From Tolypeutes matacus (Eukaryota; Chordata; Mammalia; Cingulata; Chlamyphoridae): 64,000 bases of DNA. The stretch is from contig JAKSZT010054458.1 in assembly GCA_026826555.1 (NCBI GenBank), positions 2,787,358 to 2,851,357 on the forward strand. Direction: 5' to 3'. The notes under the pieces were generated by a model. The model was not told the origin of the DNA and made no database searches. It saw only the letters and a program-made list of their open reading frames with translations. Positions 47,140 to 58,077 of the stretch are shown here, in pieces; position 1 is the stretch's first letter, and the number at the start of each line of letters is the position of its first letter. Both the position numbers and the translations under genes were made by a program.

Positions 47140-47815
47140 AATGGGGGAGAATAAGGAGAATAAACACATTTCCTATGCATAAGAATTCCAAATAATTCAC
47201 ATGATACTCTACCCTAAAGGAAGGGGAGCATAACTCCTCTGTACTTAGTGTGTACTCCACATAGTAACTTCTTTTCCAAGGAGTACAGTATGGAAAGGGA
47301 AAATACATAATGTCTTTACAGTGGAGAAACCTGACCAACACTACATCAGCCAGGTGATCAAGGTCATCATTAACAGCCACAAATCATGTTGATAGTATGT
47401 ATGCTTGATATGGAATGATGAAAATGGCAAGTTACCTATGTAAAAAAATATACCTCCCACAAAACTATGCTTCCTGTCTAAATATGAGAAAAACATTAAG
47501 TAAATTCTTACAGACGGATATACTAAAAAATACTTGGCCAGTGGTCTGCAAAGGTGTCAATGCCATCAAAAACAAGGAGAGTCTGAGAAAATGTCACAGT
47601 CAAGAGGAATTTAAGGAGATATGACAACCAAATGTAATGAAGGGGATTAAACTATGGAAAAGCAATAGGTAAGAAACTAGGTTAATCTGAATAGATCATG
47701 GGCTTTAGTTAATAGTGTATCATATTGGTTCATTAATTGTACCATATAAATATAAGATATTAAGAATGGAAAAACTGTGCAAATCTAAAACTGTTCTAAA
47801 AATAAAGTATCTAAC
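47140..47815 (+). mobile_element. L1MC-like 3' UTR (end of an old L1)
   Basis: A long series of blocks matches the L1MC/L1ME-type 3' UTR: 'aacacatttcctatgcataa', 'ggagcataactcctctgtac', 'cttacagacggatatactaa', 'tcagccaggtgatcaaggtc', 'aaaaacaaggagagtctgag', 'agatatgacaaccaaatgta' and 'gggctttagttaatagtgta', ending at 'aatctaaaactgttctaaa' with an A-rich stop near 47815. The 97-codon minus frame is incidental. Confidence 0.8.
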
Positions 47816-47968
47816 AACAAAAGATAAAAACCTCAATAAATGGGTTTACAAAATATTCAATGCAATTGAAAACAGAGTATGTGAACTTGAAGACAAGGTT
47901 GGAGAATATAGCCATGGGAAGCATAAAGAGACAAAGGGTCAAAAATAGAGAGAAGAAGATCATTAAGA
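47816..47968 (+). pseudogene. Old L1 ORF1 fragment upstream of the nested L1
   Basis: 'acagagtatgtgaacttgaa', 'gacaaggttggagaatatag' is the ORF1 coiled-coil region of an old L1. It resumes at 51501 after the 47982-51487 insertion. Translation is broken. Confidence 0.55.
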
Positions 47969-48459
47969 AAGAACTATCTAACAAAGATGGTGGCAGAGTA
48001 AGGAGCTCCAAGAGTCAACTTGTCCTACAGTGCAGTTAGTAATCACCCAGAGCTGTCTAAAGTACCTGTTTGGGGAGTCCAGGAGACCAGATTAGCATCC
48101 TGCAACATCCATTGAAGAATGGAAGGAAGACACTGCCCATCCTCTATGAAGATTCATGAGTACTCTATGATGTGGAGGCCTTTGCCCAAGCCCCAAGGGT
48201 AGCGCAAGCTGCATTGGAAACTATTCCCTGGCCGGAATTGGAGCTCCATCTTCCAAAAACAGGGGAAAAAGAAACAATCAGGCACCTATATCAGATAATG
48301 ACTAGTAAATTTGGCTGGCTAAAGTTTGAACCTGTCCAAGTCAGAAAGAGGCCAGTAACCCTCATTTTAACTCTACCCCTGGCACGAGGGGAAGTGGAGC
48401 TGATTGAAAATAACAGTAATGATAGGGAACAACTTCTTTTAAATTAGGTCAGATTGCAG

Positions 48460-49385
48460 CCCAAGCCTAGGATCCAGCCCCACCCTTGGCAAGGAGGAAG
48501 CTGGGGTGACCCGCAGCAGCTTCTCTGAGCAACTGTAGTCACTTTTGGCCCACATGGACTGTATTTTTGGGCACCTGTGGCTCTATCCCGACCCTCCCAA
48601 TAGGATAGGAGGGGGGTGGTGATCCTCCAGCTTCTATGTGCAAATACAGGACCCTGCAGCCTGCATAAGCTGGATTGTTGGGCAAACCCAGTAGCCCAAC
48701 TGGATTGTTGGGCTACTTCCTTGTCTCCAGTAGGACAGGAGGTGTATGGTGTTTCCTCACCTTCTCCAGACGACCACAGCCACTTTCAACCCACATGGAC
48801 TAGACTGTTAGAAACATCTCTGGATCCACCCCAACCCCGACACAGAGGAGGAGCAATAGTGCTCCCTCAGCCTCTCTGGGCAACTGTAGTCACTTTTGGG
48901 CCATACAGATTAGACAACTGTGCATACCAGTGGCTCCACCCCAACCTCTGACAGGGCAGGAAAGGCAATGTTCCCTTACCATCTCCAGCAACTGCAGTCA
49001 CTTCCGGCCTGCACAAACTAGATTGTTGGGTACTCCTGAGACTCCATCCCCACACTTGGCATGATAAAGGCAGGCTAGTGCTTCATAGTCTACCTGGGCA
49101 ACTATGGTTAGTTTTGACCTACATGGCTTAGTTTGCTGCCTACACCTCTAGCTCCATCCCCACCCCAGGCAAGGCAGGAAAGGGTAAGTCACTCCAGGTA
49201 TCTACAGATGGTTTTAGCCTGCATGGCTTAGATTACTGCACATGGCTGTGGCTCCATCCCTACCCTTGGCAAGGGAGAAAGGTGAGAGATTACCTAGGGC
49301 AATGCAGGCATCTTCAGGTTCCATGGCTTACGGTACCAACTACATCCTCAGCTCCAGCTACACAACCAGAAAGGAATAAAGGGCA
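48460..49385 (+). repeat. Tandem array of ~110-bp units in the L1 5' UTR
   Basis: About eight diverged units are visible, each beginning near 'caactgtagtcacttttgg', then 'ccacatggactagattgttgg', then 'gctccatccccaccctt' and a 'ggcaaggcagga' end. Unit anchors lie at about 48531, 48642, 48772, 48882, 48990, 49100, 49200 and 49301, spaced 100-130 bp. The third unit is lengthened by a short internal duplication of 'ctggattgttggg'. Tandem promoter monomers are known from mouse L1 5' UTRs. A promoter role here is inference. Confidence 0.85.
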
Positions 49386-49689
49386 GCAGATGTAAAAAAG
49401 CTGAAAAAAATTCAGATTGACTAAACATGTGCCACAATACAGTTCCAAATTAAGTTGAACAAAGTATCAAAGAAGGGCTGTACCACAAAGCCAATCAAAT
49501 AGAAATCCCTAGATTAAAGAAAGAAATTGCACCCAAAATAAATATATCTAGTAAATCAGATGCCAAAAAACCAACAAATAATTGCAATCCATACCAAAAA
49601 ACAGGAAGATATGACCTAGTGAAAGGAACAAGATAACCCTCCAGATGACATAGAGGAGTAGAGAAGTACAGGCAATGAATCATCTTCTT

Positions 49690-50600
49690 AAAAATTCAAT
49701 GAGACAGCCAAAGACGTTAAGGATATTAAGAAGAAACTAGGTTAGCACAAAGAAAAATTTGAAAGCATACATGGAGAAAGAGCAGATCTTACAGGAATGA
49801 AGGGCACAATAAATGAAATTTAAAATACACTGGAGGCATATAACAGCAGCTTTGAGGAGGCAGAAGAAAGGATCAGTGAGCTTGAAGACATGACCTTTGA
49901 AAGCAAACATACAAAAGAACAGATGAAGAAAGACTGGAAAATATTAAACAGGGTCTTGGGGAACTAAAAGATGGCAAATAAAATCAGAAATGAAAATGGT
50001 GACATTACTACTGACCCCACAGAAATAAAAGAGATCATAAGATAATACTATGAACAACTGTTCACCAACAAACTAGGCAATGTAGATGAAACAGAAAATT
50101 TCCTAGGAACATATGAACAATCTACGCTGATCTTAACAGAAATAGAAGACCTCAACAAACCAATCACAAGTGAAGAGATTTAAACAGTCATCAAACAGCT
50201 CCACAAAATGAAAAGCCCAGAGCTGATGACTTCATAGGTGAATTCTACCAAGCATTCAAAGAATATTTAATATCAGTCTTAGTCAAACTCTTCTAAAAAC
50301 TTGAACAGGAATTCAAATAAGAATATATCCAGAAGAACTGAAAACAGTGATGGGAACAGATATTTTCACACCGATATTCACAGTGGTATTATGCATAGTT
50401 GTCAAAAGATGGAAATAACCCAAGTGTTCATCAACTGATGAATGGATAATAAAATGTGGTATATACATAAGATGAAATATTATGTTGCTATAAGAAAAAA
50501 TGAAATCGGGACACATATGATAATATGGATGAAGCTTGAAGACATTATGCTCAATGAAATAAGCCAAATGCAAAAAGGCAAATATTGTATGGCCTCAATA
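49690..50600 (+). pseudogene. L1 ORF1/ORF2 remnants joined by deletions
   Basis: About 49690-49960 resembles the ORF1 coiled coil ('aggatcagtgagcttgaaga' region). At about 49975 'ataaaatcagaaatgaaaat' starts ORF2 sequence leading into 'aaaagcccagagctgatgac' (the P-G-P-D-G-type RT motif region, one residue block lost) and 'tgaattctaccaagcattca'. From about 50310 the sequence is the ORF2 C-terminus ('tgatgaatggataataaaat', 'gaaatattatgttgctataa'). Stops and frameshifts occur throughout. Neither the endonuclease nor the RT FADD box is present. Confidence 0.8.
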
Positions 50601-51087
50601 TATGAATTAAATACAAAGAGTAAACATATGGAGTTAAAAACTAGAGTATAGGTTACTAGGAGATAGGATGAGGGTTGAGAAGGAGTGCTTATGCTTAATG
50701 TATGTAGACTTTTTAATTAGCTTTACTGTAAAAGTGTGGAAATGTTTAGAGTTGATGGTTACACAGTATAGTGAGTGTAATACGGCAGGTTTATAAATGG
50801 GATTGTAGCTGAAAGTGCTAGTCTAGGCATTTAAATGTCAATTGAAAGAAAACTAGAGAATAATCTAGGGACTGAATAACGTAGTGAATCCAGAGGTGGA
50901 TGAGATTGTGGTTAATAGTACAAATACAAAAATGTCCCTTTATGAACTAGAACAAATGTACATCACTATTACAAGATGGTAAAACTATGGAGATGCATGG
51001 GAAAAATACAATTAATGTAACTTATGGACTATAGTTAACAGCAGTATTGTAATATTATTGCATCAATGTTAAAGCAGGTACTGTTTT

Positions 51088-51264
51088 TTTTTTAAAGATT
51101 TTATTTATTTATTCATTTATCCCCCCCTTGCTGCTTGTGCTCGCTGGGTCAGCTAACCACGCCGTGCGGGCAAGCCTGCCTTCACCAGGAGGCCCCGGGA
51201 ACCGAACCCAGGGCCTCCCATATGGTAAACAGGAGCCCTACTGATTGAGCCACAGCTGCTTCCC
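51088..51264 (-). mobile_element. Full-length DAS-type SINE with perfect TSD
   Basis: On the minus strand: tRNA-like head with A box (tggctcaatcagtaggg) and B box (gggttcggttccc), body, A-tail. The 15-mer agcaggtactgtttt flanks it exactly (51073-51087, 51265-51279). It interrupts the 3' UTR of the 47982 L1, so it is younger than that L1. It differs from the copy at 1381 at only a few sites. Confidence 0.95.
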
Positions 51265-51500
51265 AGCAGGTACTGTTTTAATAGTAGGTTGGGTATGGAA
51301 AAATATACCCTATTTGGGATAACTATAGACCATAGTTAGTGGTAATAGTCTTATGATGTTCTTCCATAATCTGTAAGAAATGTTCCACAACAATGTATGG
51401 TGTGGGTGGAAGGGTGTTGTATGGGAATTCTGCACAATACACATGATTCATAATTGTTTTGTAAGTTCACAACTTATATATATATATAAGAACTAGCTAA

Positions 51501-51699
51501 AATATACAGAAAAGAAGGGGAAACACATAGAGGACAGAGAAAGATATTTGAACATAAATGTAATTATGTAATTTGATTTCCAGGAGAAAGGCAGAAAGAG
51601 AAGGTGATAAAATCAGCAAATGATGAGAAATAGTTAAAAATTTTTCAGATCTGATAAACAATATTGAGACAGAGATTCAAGAATCACTATTTTGAGGAA
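51501..51699 (+). pseudogene. Old L1 ORF1 fragment, continuation
   Basis: 'aaaatttttcagatctgata', 'gagacagagattcaagaatc' corresponds to the ORF1 RRM end and start of the C-terminal domain. The next old L1 segment (from 51990) repeats the same consensus interval in diverged form, so 51501-51699 and 51990 onward probably come from two different L1 copies. Confidence 0.55.
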
Positions 51700-51985
51700 A
51701 AACCAGGATGTGTAAGTTCATTGAGGGTGGTGGGCCACACTGTGGGAGATGTTTGTGTGGGATGTGATGGGAGGTGTGGGATGTGGGCAACATGGGAATC
51801 CCAGTGGGTTCCGTGTAATATTTTGGGTAATCTAAGCACCTCTTAAAATATATGTATATATAAATATATAAACAACATTTTTGTAAGCAAATACACATAT
51901 ATGCATATATATTTATATATCATTTTGCAAATGTTTGTATGTATTGTGAGAATTTTGATTTTTACCCATAATAATAATAAAAAAA
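51700..51985 (+). mobile_element. Young 5'-truncated L1-type 3' tail (X2)
   Basis: It shares the 'gcaacatgggaatcccagtg' block and the AT-rich tract with palindrome atatatgcatatat with 32438-32674 at very high identity, and ends in an (aat)n/A-run tail. It extends about 65 bp further 5' than that copy. The 5' boundary is approximate and no TSD was found. Confidence 0.75.
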
Positions 51986-52010
51986 AAAGGCTTAAAATTT
52001 CTCAACTCTC

Positions 52011-52250
52011 ATGAAAGACATGAATATACATGTACAGGAAGCACAACATACTCCAATTAAAATAAACCCAAGTAGATCTACACCAAGACACAAAATATTC
52101 AATATGTCAAATGCCAACAATAAGGAGAAAATTCTGAAAGCAGCAAGGGAAAAGCAAAACATCACATACAGGGGCCGACCAATAAGACTTAGTATGGGTT
52201 TCTCTTCAGAAACCATGAAGGTGAGAAAACGGAGGTATGATATATAATTA
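52011..52250 (+). pseudogene. L1 ORF1 C-terminal domain remnant
   Basis: A 78-codon frame shows the typical ORF1p C-terminal wording: EKILKAAREKQNITYRGRPI and then GFSSETMKVRKRRYDI. This domain helps ORF1p bind RNA. It lacks the coiled coil and RRM. The repeat class is certain, and it is non-functional. Confidence 0.8.
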
Positions 52251-52519
52251 AGATACTGAAAGAGAAAAACTTCCAATTCTTTATCCAGCATTTTAAACAC
52301 AGAGCTTAAAATACTTACAGATAAACAGAAACTAAGAATCCAGCTCTGCAGGAAACACTCATGGGATTTCTGCAGACAGAAAAGAAAAGAGAAGAGAGGG
52401 AGATATACAGGAAAGTGTAGAAATGAAGACTACCAGAGGGTAACCAAAAAGGTAAAAAGATGGAAAAAAATAAGATATAACATATAAAAGACAAAGGAGA
52501 AAATAGTTGAAGTAAGTTA

Positions 52520-55500
52520 TGGCTTTACCATAATAACATGGAATGTTAATGTGTGAAACTCCCCAGTCAAAAGAAGACATAGGCTGAAAGAATAAATAAG
52601 AAAATATGGGCCACCCATATGCTGTCTGCAGGAGACTCACCATAAACCCAAGGATGAAAATAGGCTGAAAGTGAAAGATTGGAAAAATAGATATTTCATG
52701 CAAATAGCAACCAAAAGAGAGTAGGGGTAGCTATACTGTTGTCAGAGAAAACAGACTTGAATGCAAAAAGTGATAAGATATGAAGAATGCCATTATTTAT
52801 TAGTAAAACCCACAATCAACCAGGAAGGAGTAACAGTCATAAATATCTATACGTATAACATGGGTACCCAAAATACATGGGGCAACTCTGGTAAAATTGA
52901 AAGGAGAAATAGACATCTCTACAAAAATTGTTGGAGACTTCAGCAAGCCACTCACATCAATAGATAGAACATCTAGACAAAAGATAAACAAGGAAACAGA
53001 AAACTTGAACAATATGATAAGCGAGCTGGACTTGACAGACATATAGAGAACATTGCACCTCAAATCACCAGGTTACACAATGTTCTCAAGTGCTCAGTGA
53101 TCTTTCTCCAGGATAGACCACATATTGGGCCATAACACAGCTCTCAATAAATTTAAGAAGATTGAAATTATATGAAGCAACTTCTCTGATCATAATGTAA
53201 TGAAGCTGGAAATAAAATATAGGAAGGAAAGGGGAAATTTACAAATATATGAAGGAAAACAACACACTCCTATACAATCAGTGGGTCAGAGAAGAAATTA
53301 TATGAGAAACTAATAGATACCTTGAGATGAAAGAAAACTAGAACACAAGTTATCAAAACTTATGGGATACAGCAAAGGCAGTGATGAGAGGGAAATTTAT
53401 AGCTCAAAATGCTTGTATTCCCTTCTGTCCCTTTTATTTGAACCTACAATTAGCACTATACTTGTTAAATATGTGTACCATAGACTTAAATCTTTGGTTC
53501 TTTCATGTTCTGGTTGAGCCCTGAATCTCAGCAGAGTTGCAACACTTACTCTCCAGTTCATCGGACTCAACCCAGGACAACTAACAAGGAAATGATGATG
53601 GATAATGCCTATCCCAAGGAACAGAGAATGTCCGCAACTGCAATCAAGGTAGCTGCATCCATCTGCCCCATGGGATCTAAGCCCCCTCACAATTAGAAAC
53701 AGAGTGGGCATCACCATCCTCAAATCCTCAAGACTAGGGAATGAACAATGGACTACAGTAGACTTATTATTATTCTTGCAATGGAAGAACTTTTATCATT
53801 GATGTAAAGTCAGTGGCCACCAAATGTTCTGAGTGGAGGGGGAGGGAAGAGTAGTTGTAATATGGGGCATTTTGGGGGCATTGGAGTTGTCCTATATGAC
53901 ATTGCAATGACAGATACAGGCCATTATATGTTTTGCCATAACCTATAAAATTGTGCGGGACAGAATGTAAATCATAATGTAAACTAGTCCACGATTAACA
54001 ACAATGCTTCATTATGTGTTCATCAATTGTAACAAATGTACCACACTAATGAAAGATGTTAATGTGCAAAAGTGTGGGAGGGGGAGAGGTGGAGCATACG
54101 GGAATCCCCTATATTTTTTATGTAAAATTTATGTGATCTAAACCTTCTTTAAATATAAAAAAACAAAGAGGTAAAATCAAAGATCTAACTGAACAACTGG
54201 AGATACTAGAAAATAGAACAGCAAACCAATCCCAAAGCAGGCAGAAAGAAAGAAATAACAAAGATTAGAGCAGAAATAAATGAAATTGAGATCAAATAAA
54301 AGGAGAAAAATCAACAAAACAAAAAACTGATTCTTTGAGAAAATCAATGAAGAAAATAAGATTCAAATAAATAAAATCAGGAATGAAAGGGGGACATTAA
54401 GACTGACCTCCATAAATAAAAAGGATCATAAGAGGATATTTTGAGAAATTGTATATCAACAAATTAGATAATCTAGGTGAAATGGACAAATTCCTAGAAA
54501 TTCACAACCAACATACTTTGACCCTATAAGAAATACAGGAACTCAACAAAACAATGACAAATAAAGACACTGAATCAGCCATCAAAAATCTTCCAAGAAA
54601 GAAAATTCCAGGACCAGATGGCTTTACAGGTGAATTCTACCAAACATTTTGAGAATAATTAATACCAATCCTGTTTAAACTCTTCAAAAAATTGAAAAGG
54701 AGGGAAACTTACACTACAAATTTTATGAAGCCACCATCATCCTAATACCAAAGCCAGATAAAGATAATACAAGAAGTGGAAATTACAGACCAATATCTCT
54801 AATGAGCATAGATGCAAAAATTCTCAACAAAATACTTGCAAATTGAATCCAACAGCATATTGAAAGAAGTATATATCACAATCAAATGGGTATTATTCCT
54901 GATATGCAAGGGTGGTTCAATATAAGAGAATTGATGAACAAAATTACTGCATTTACAAACTAAAGGGGGAAAAAAACATGATTATCTGGACTGGTGCAGA
55001 AAAGGCATTAACTAACTCCAGCATTCTTTCTTGGAAAAAAAAAAAATATTTCAAAAGACAGGTAAGGAAAGCTCCTTAACAAATCCCCAAATATCTACAA
55101 CAAAGCTATTAGAGTTAATAAATGAGTTCAGGAAAGTGGCAGGATACAAGATCAACAAGCAAAAATTAGTCATTTCTATACACTAGTAATGAGCAAGCTG
55201 AAGAGGAAATCAAGAAAAGTTTCCATTTAAAATAGCAACAAGAAGACCCAAATATCTAGGAATTCATTTAAACAGGAATGCAAAGGATCTCTATTCAGAA
55301 AATTACAAAACACTGCAAAAAGAAATAAAAAAAAGACCTAAAGAAATGGAATGACATTCCATGTCATTCTACCCAAAGTGATTTATAAATTTAATGCAAT
55401 ACCAATAAAAATTCCAACAGCCTACTTCACAGAAACAGAAAAGTCAATTAACAAATTTATTTGGAAGGGAAAGAGGTCCCTCATAGTCAAAAACATCCTG

Positions 55501-56250
55501 AAAAAAAGAGTGAAGTTGGAAGAGTCACATTTCCTGAACTTGAAGTGTATTTTAAAACTACAGTGGTCAAAAAAGCATGGTTTTGGCATGAAGATAGACA
55601 TATTGCTCAAACGAATCGAATTGAGAGTTAGAAATAGACATTCAGCTCTATTGTCAATTGATATTTGATAAGCCTACCAAGTATACTTTTCTATATCAGA
55701 ACAGTCTTTTCAACAAATGTTGCTCGGAAAACTGGATATCCATAACCAAAAGAATGAAAGAGGACCACTATCTCACTCCTTATACAAGAATCAACTCAAA
55801 ATGGATGAATGACATAAACATAAAGCCAGGACTATAAAACTCCTAGAAGAAAATGAAAGGAAACATTTACAAGACCTTGAAGTAGGTGAGGGGGTCTCTG
55901 AAATCTTACACCCAAAGCCTGATGAACAAATAAAAAATAGATAAATGGAAACTCCTCAAAATTAAACACTTCTGCACCTCAATGGACTTTGTGAAGAGGG
56001 TAAAAATGGCAGCCTACTCCATGGGAGAAAATACTTGGAAATCAAATATCTAACAAGAGTCTAATATCGATGATATATAAAGAGATCCTACAACTCAACA
56101 ATAAAAAGACAAATGACCCAAATAACAAATGGACAAAAGACATAAATAGATATTTTTCTTAAGTATGAAGAAAAATGGAGAAAAAAACACATGAAAAATA
56201 TTTCAACACCACTGGCTGTTAAGGAAACATGAATCAAAGCTTCAATGAGG
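52520..56250 (+). pseudogene. L1 ORF2 remnant (endonuclease/reverse transcriptase)
   Basis: ORF2p nicks DNA and reverse transcribes L1 RNA. The endonuclease region is recognisable by 'actccccagtcaaaagaaga', 'ctgtctgcaggagactcacc' and 'ccaggatagaccacatattg', and the RT fingers by 'ccaggaccagatggctttac' and 'cctaataccaaagccagata'. From about 54985 to 55080 the sequence jumps from 'gtgcagaaaaggcattaac' to beyond the FADD box, so the catalytic aspartates are gone. The frame 55351-55668 covers the thumb/C-terminal part. The remnant is split by X1 and riddled with stops. Confidence 0.85.
53411..54163 (+). mobile_element. X1 retroposon copy inside old L1 ORF2
   Basis: It interrupts ORF2 between 'tttatagctcaaaatgctt' and 'aaagaggtaaaatcaaagat', which adjoin in L1. 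The interior matches 63470-64000 in order ('atctcagcagagttgcaaca', 'gaaatgatgatggataatgc', 'cagagtgggcatcaccatcc', 'cagtggccacc') and then the shared L1-like 3' end with an A-rich tail. Insertion after ORF2 decay is likely. The 108-codon minus frame is incidental. Confidence 0.8.
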
Positions 56251-56505
56251 AGCAGGGGAAGGAAGATGGCATCGGTTTAGGAGGGCAATTGCTGACTCAC
56301 TCTCTGAGGACAGCGGATTGGGGACAGAGTCCTGCCTGGGGGTCTGTGCTGTGGGTGCACGGAGCGAGAACATTTGAGGACATCTATCTGGAAGGAGCTT
56401 GACATTGCTCAGGAGAGATTCATGAGTTCTAACCATGCCCATGGAGGTTAACACAGACGGCTGAGCCCCACCCTCAGGGAAAAAGGCTGGTTTGAGCCAC
56501 GATTC

Positions 56506-56935
56506 CAGCTGGCAACCCGGGGAGAGGGAGCATTATTCGAGAGTGGGAGGGTTCTGGTGAAGGGTTGAGAGGGGTTTCCTTTCTGTGGATTTAGCTGCCT
56601 GGAACCCCTTGCCACTTTGGGGAACAAAATAGCTGGCGCGAAGTGCCGCCAGGCTGAGGGAAGTGACAAATCTGCTGAGGAAATTGATTTACCTAGCTGC
56701 CCAGGGATACACCCCAACCCTTGCCAGCAAACTGGTGAGAGGGAGCATTCTCTGAGAGTGGGAGGGTTGTGACAGAAGGGGGAGAGGGGTTTCATTTCTG
56801 TGGATTTAGCTGCCTGGATCCGTCATAGCTCTGGGGACCAGATAAGCTGGCTTGAAGCAGCACCAGGCCGAGGGGAGAGGCGAATCTACTGAGGAAGCCT
56901 GATTTACCCAGCAGCCCTGTGACACTGAGGCTTGG
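56506..56935 (+). repeat. Two tandem ~215-bp monomers in the L1 5' UTR
   Basis: Anchors 'gggagcatt' at 56526 and 56741, 'gagagtgggagggtt', 'gtggatttagctgcctgga', then 'tgctgaggaaattgatttacc' versus 'ctactgaggaagcctgattta'. The two units align throughout at a spacing of 215 bp. This is GC-richer than the surroundings and includes CpGs. It is unrelated to the 110-bp units at 48460. A promoter role is inferred from mouse L1. Confidence 0.85.
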
Positions 56936-57329
56936 CTCCAGAGGGGGTGGAGTCAGCCATTTTTATCATTCTGCGCTGACAAGCATCAGAGCTTCAGCTC
57001 CCCTGGGGAGGCCAGAAAGTGGGAAGTGCTTGTTAGTTTCCACGAGCTGAGTTAGGGTTCCCTCAGTGAAGAGGGTGGTCTAGAAAAGGACTTCTTTTGG
57101 GTCTCTTATTTAGCCATTAAAAAAAAAAAAAGACAGTCACTTTAAAATTAGAAAATGAATTTTTCTTTTTAATTTCATTTAATAGCTAAAATCTGCCTCA
57201 AAACCTGCAGATAGGACCTTGCAGGGAAATTGGTTTATGAATACAAGCAGGCTGAGAGGTTCCACAATGGCCCAAGAAAGAACACTGTTCTTCCTTAGCT
57301 TTGTTTGACTGCTTGCTTGTGTGGTGGTT

Positions 57330-57910
57330 TGATTTTTCTCTGTTTATTTGTTGTCTTTTGCTTTTCCTTCCTCTTTCCGGCCCCTTTCCTTTCTCTTTCC
57401 TTCTTTCTTTTTTTTTTTTTTTTGTAAATTATGTGCTACTAGCTTGTCTCTTCTTTGCTGTGCTTCTTCTTTTGTGATTTCCTGTTCTCTTTCTATATTG
57501 ATTTTGTACCCCAAGCTATTTCTTTTACTTCCTTCATCTTTCTGACTTCTGCTTTCTGTTGTGGTTCTTACATACCACCTTTTTTATTGCCCCACAACTT
57601 AAGGGGGTCAATTTCTATTCAGTCTATTCTGTTTTCTTCTTTTTCATTAATATTACCTTTTTCCTTCCAGCTCTTTCTTTACTCTTACTCTCCCCCCCCA
57701 TCATTCTAGCCTTCTAAATCATTATATATATATATATATATTCCTCTATTTGGTTTCCCAGTCCATTGTAGGTACTCCACTTTTTTTCCTATTACTCTAC
57801 ACTGCCTACATGAGTTAAATATTTGCTTCACTAAGTCTTATATGGCCCCTTTTCTAACTTTTATCAATATTATTATTTCCCTTCTTCCTTTCTCACATCT
57901 TTTGATTCCT
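57330..57910 (+). other. Pyrimidine-rich segment of the L1 5' UTR
   Basis: About 580 bp strongly biased to T and C on the sense strand, with a T run at 57409-57423 and a (TA)n patch at about 57724-57742. It separates the GC-rich monomers from ORF1. The antisense strand is a purine-rich tract. Confidence 0.8.
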
Positions 57911-58077
57911 CTGGCCCTAATCTTTTGCCTTCAAGGGAACATAGAAGGAAGCAAGGCAATAAATTATGAAGACAAAGTGTCAAAGAGAAAACTTAAAACA
58001 CACACAGAACCACCAGCTAAATAAAACTCTAGAGCAGAGACAGAAGCTAATCAACTGAATAAACCCATCAAGATAAA

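Larger units (their letters stand above)
47982..51487 (+). mobile_element. Lineage L1, full 5' end, two internal deletions
   Basis: It is flanked by aagaactatctaa (47969-47981) and aagaactagctaa (51488-51500), 12 of 13 matching. It starts caaagatggtggcagag, a YY1-site-like start as in other L1s. The 5' UTR (47982 to about 49600) includes a tandem array. An ORF1 coiled-coil segment (about 49690-49960) joins directly to the mid-ORF2 region before the RT core (about 49975). A second deletion near 50300 joins the RT region to the ORF2 C-terminus (50310-50600). A 3' UTR (about 50600-51487) follows, containing a later SINE. At 3.5 kb it is about half of full length. It can make no complete protein and could only have moved in trans. 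Confidence 0.85.
51986..56250 (+). mobile_element. Degenerate old L1 (ORF1 end, ORF2), interrupted by X1
   Basis: It runs from the ORF1 C-terminal domain through an inter-ORF segment (about 52260-52520) and the ORF2 endonuclease (about 52520-53300) to the pre-RT linker, where X1 interrupts (53411-54163). It then resumes with the RT fingers (54164-54900), a deleted RT palm, and the ORF2 C-terminal region (55060-56250). It stops at 'aatcaaagcttcaatgagg', where the next L1 begins. Stop codons are frequent. No 3' UTR is seen, since the younger L1 cuts it off. Confidence 0.85.

Noticed and set aside
51640..52040. A ~55-bp target-site duplication around the X2 insertion at 51700
   Set aside because: The two flanks are only about 60% alike while X2 is young. 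They are better explained as the same ORF1 interval from two different old L1 copies.
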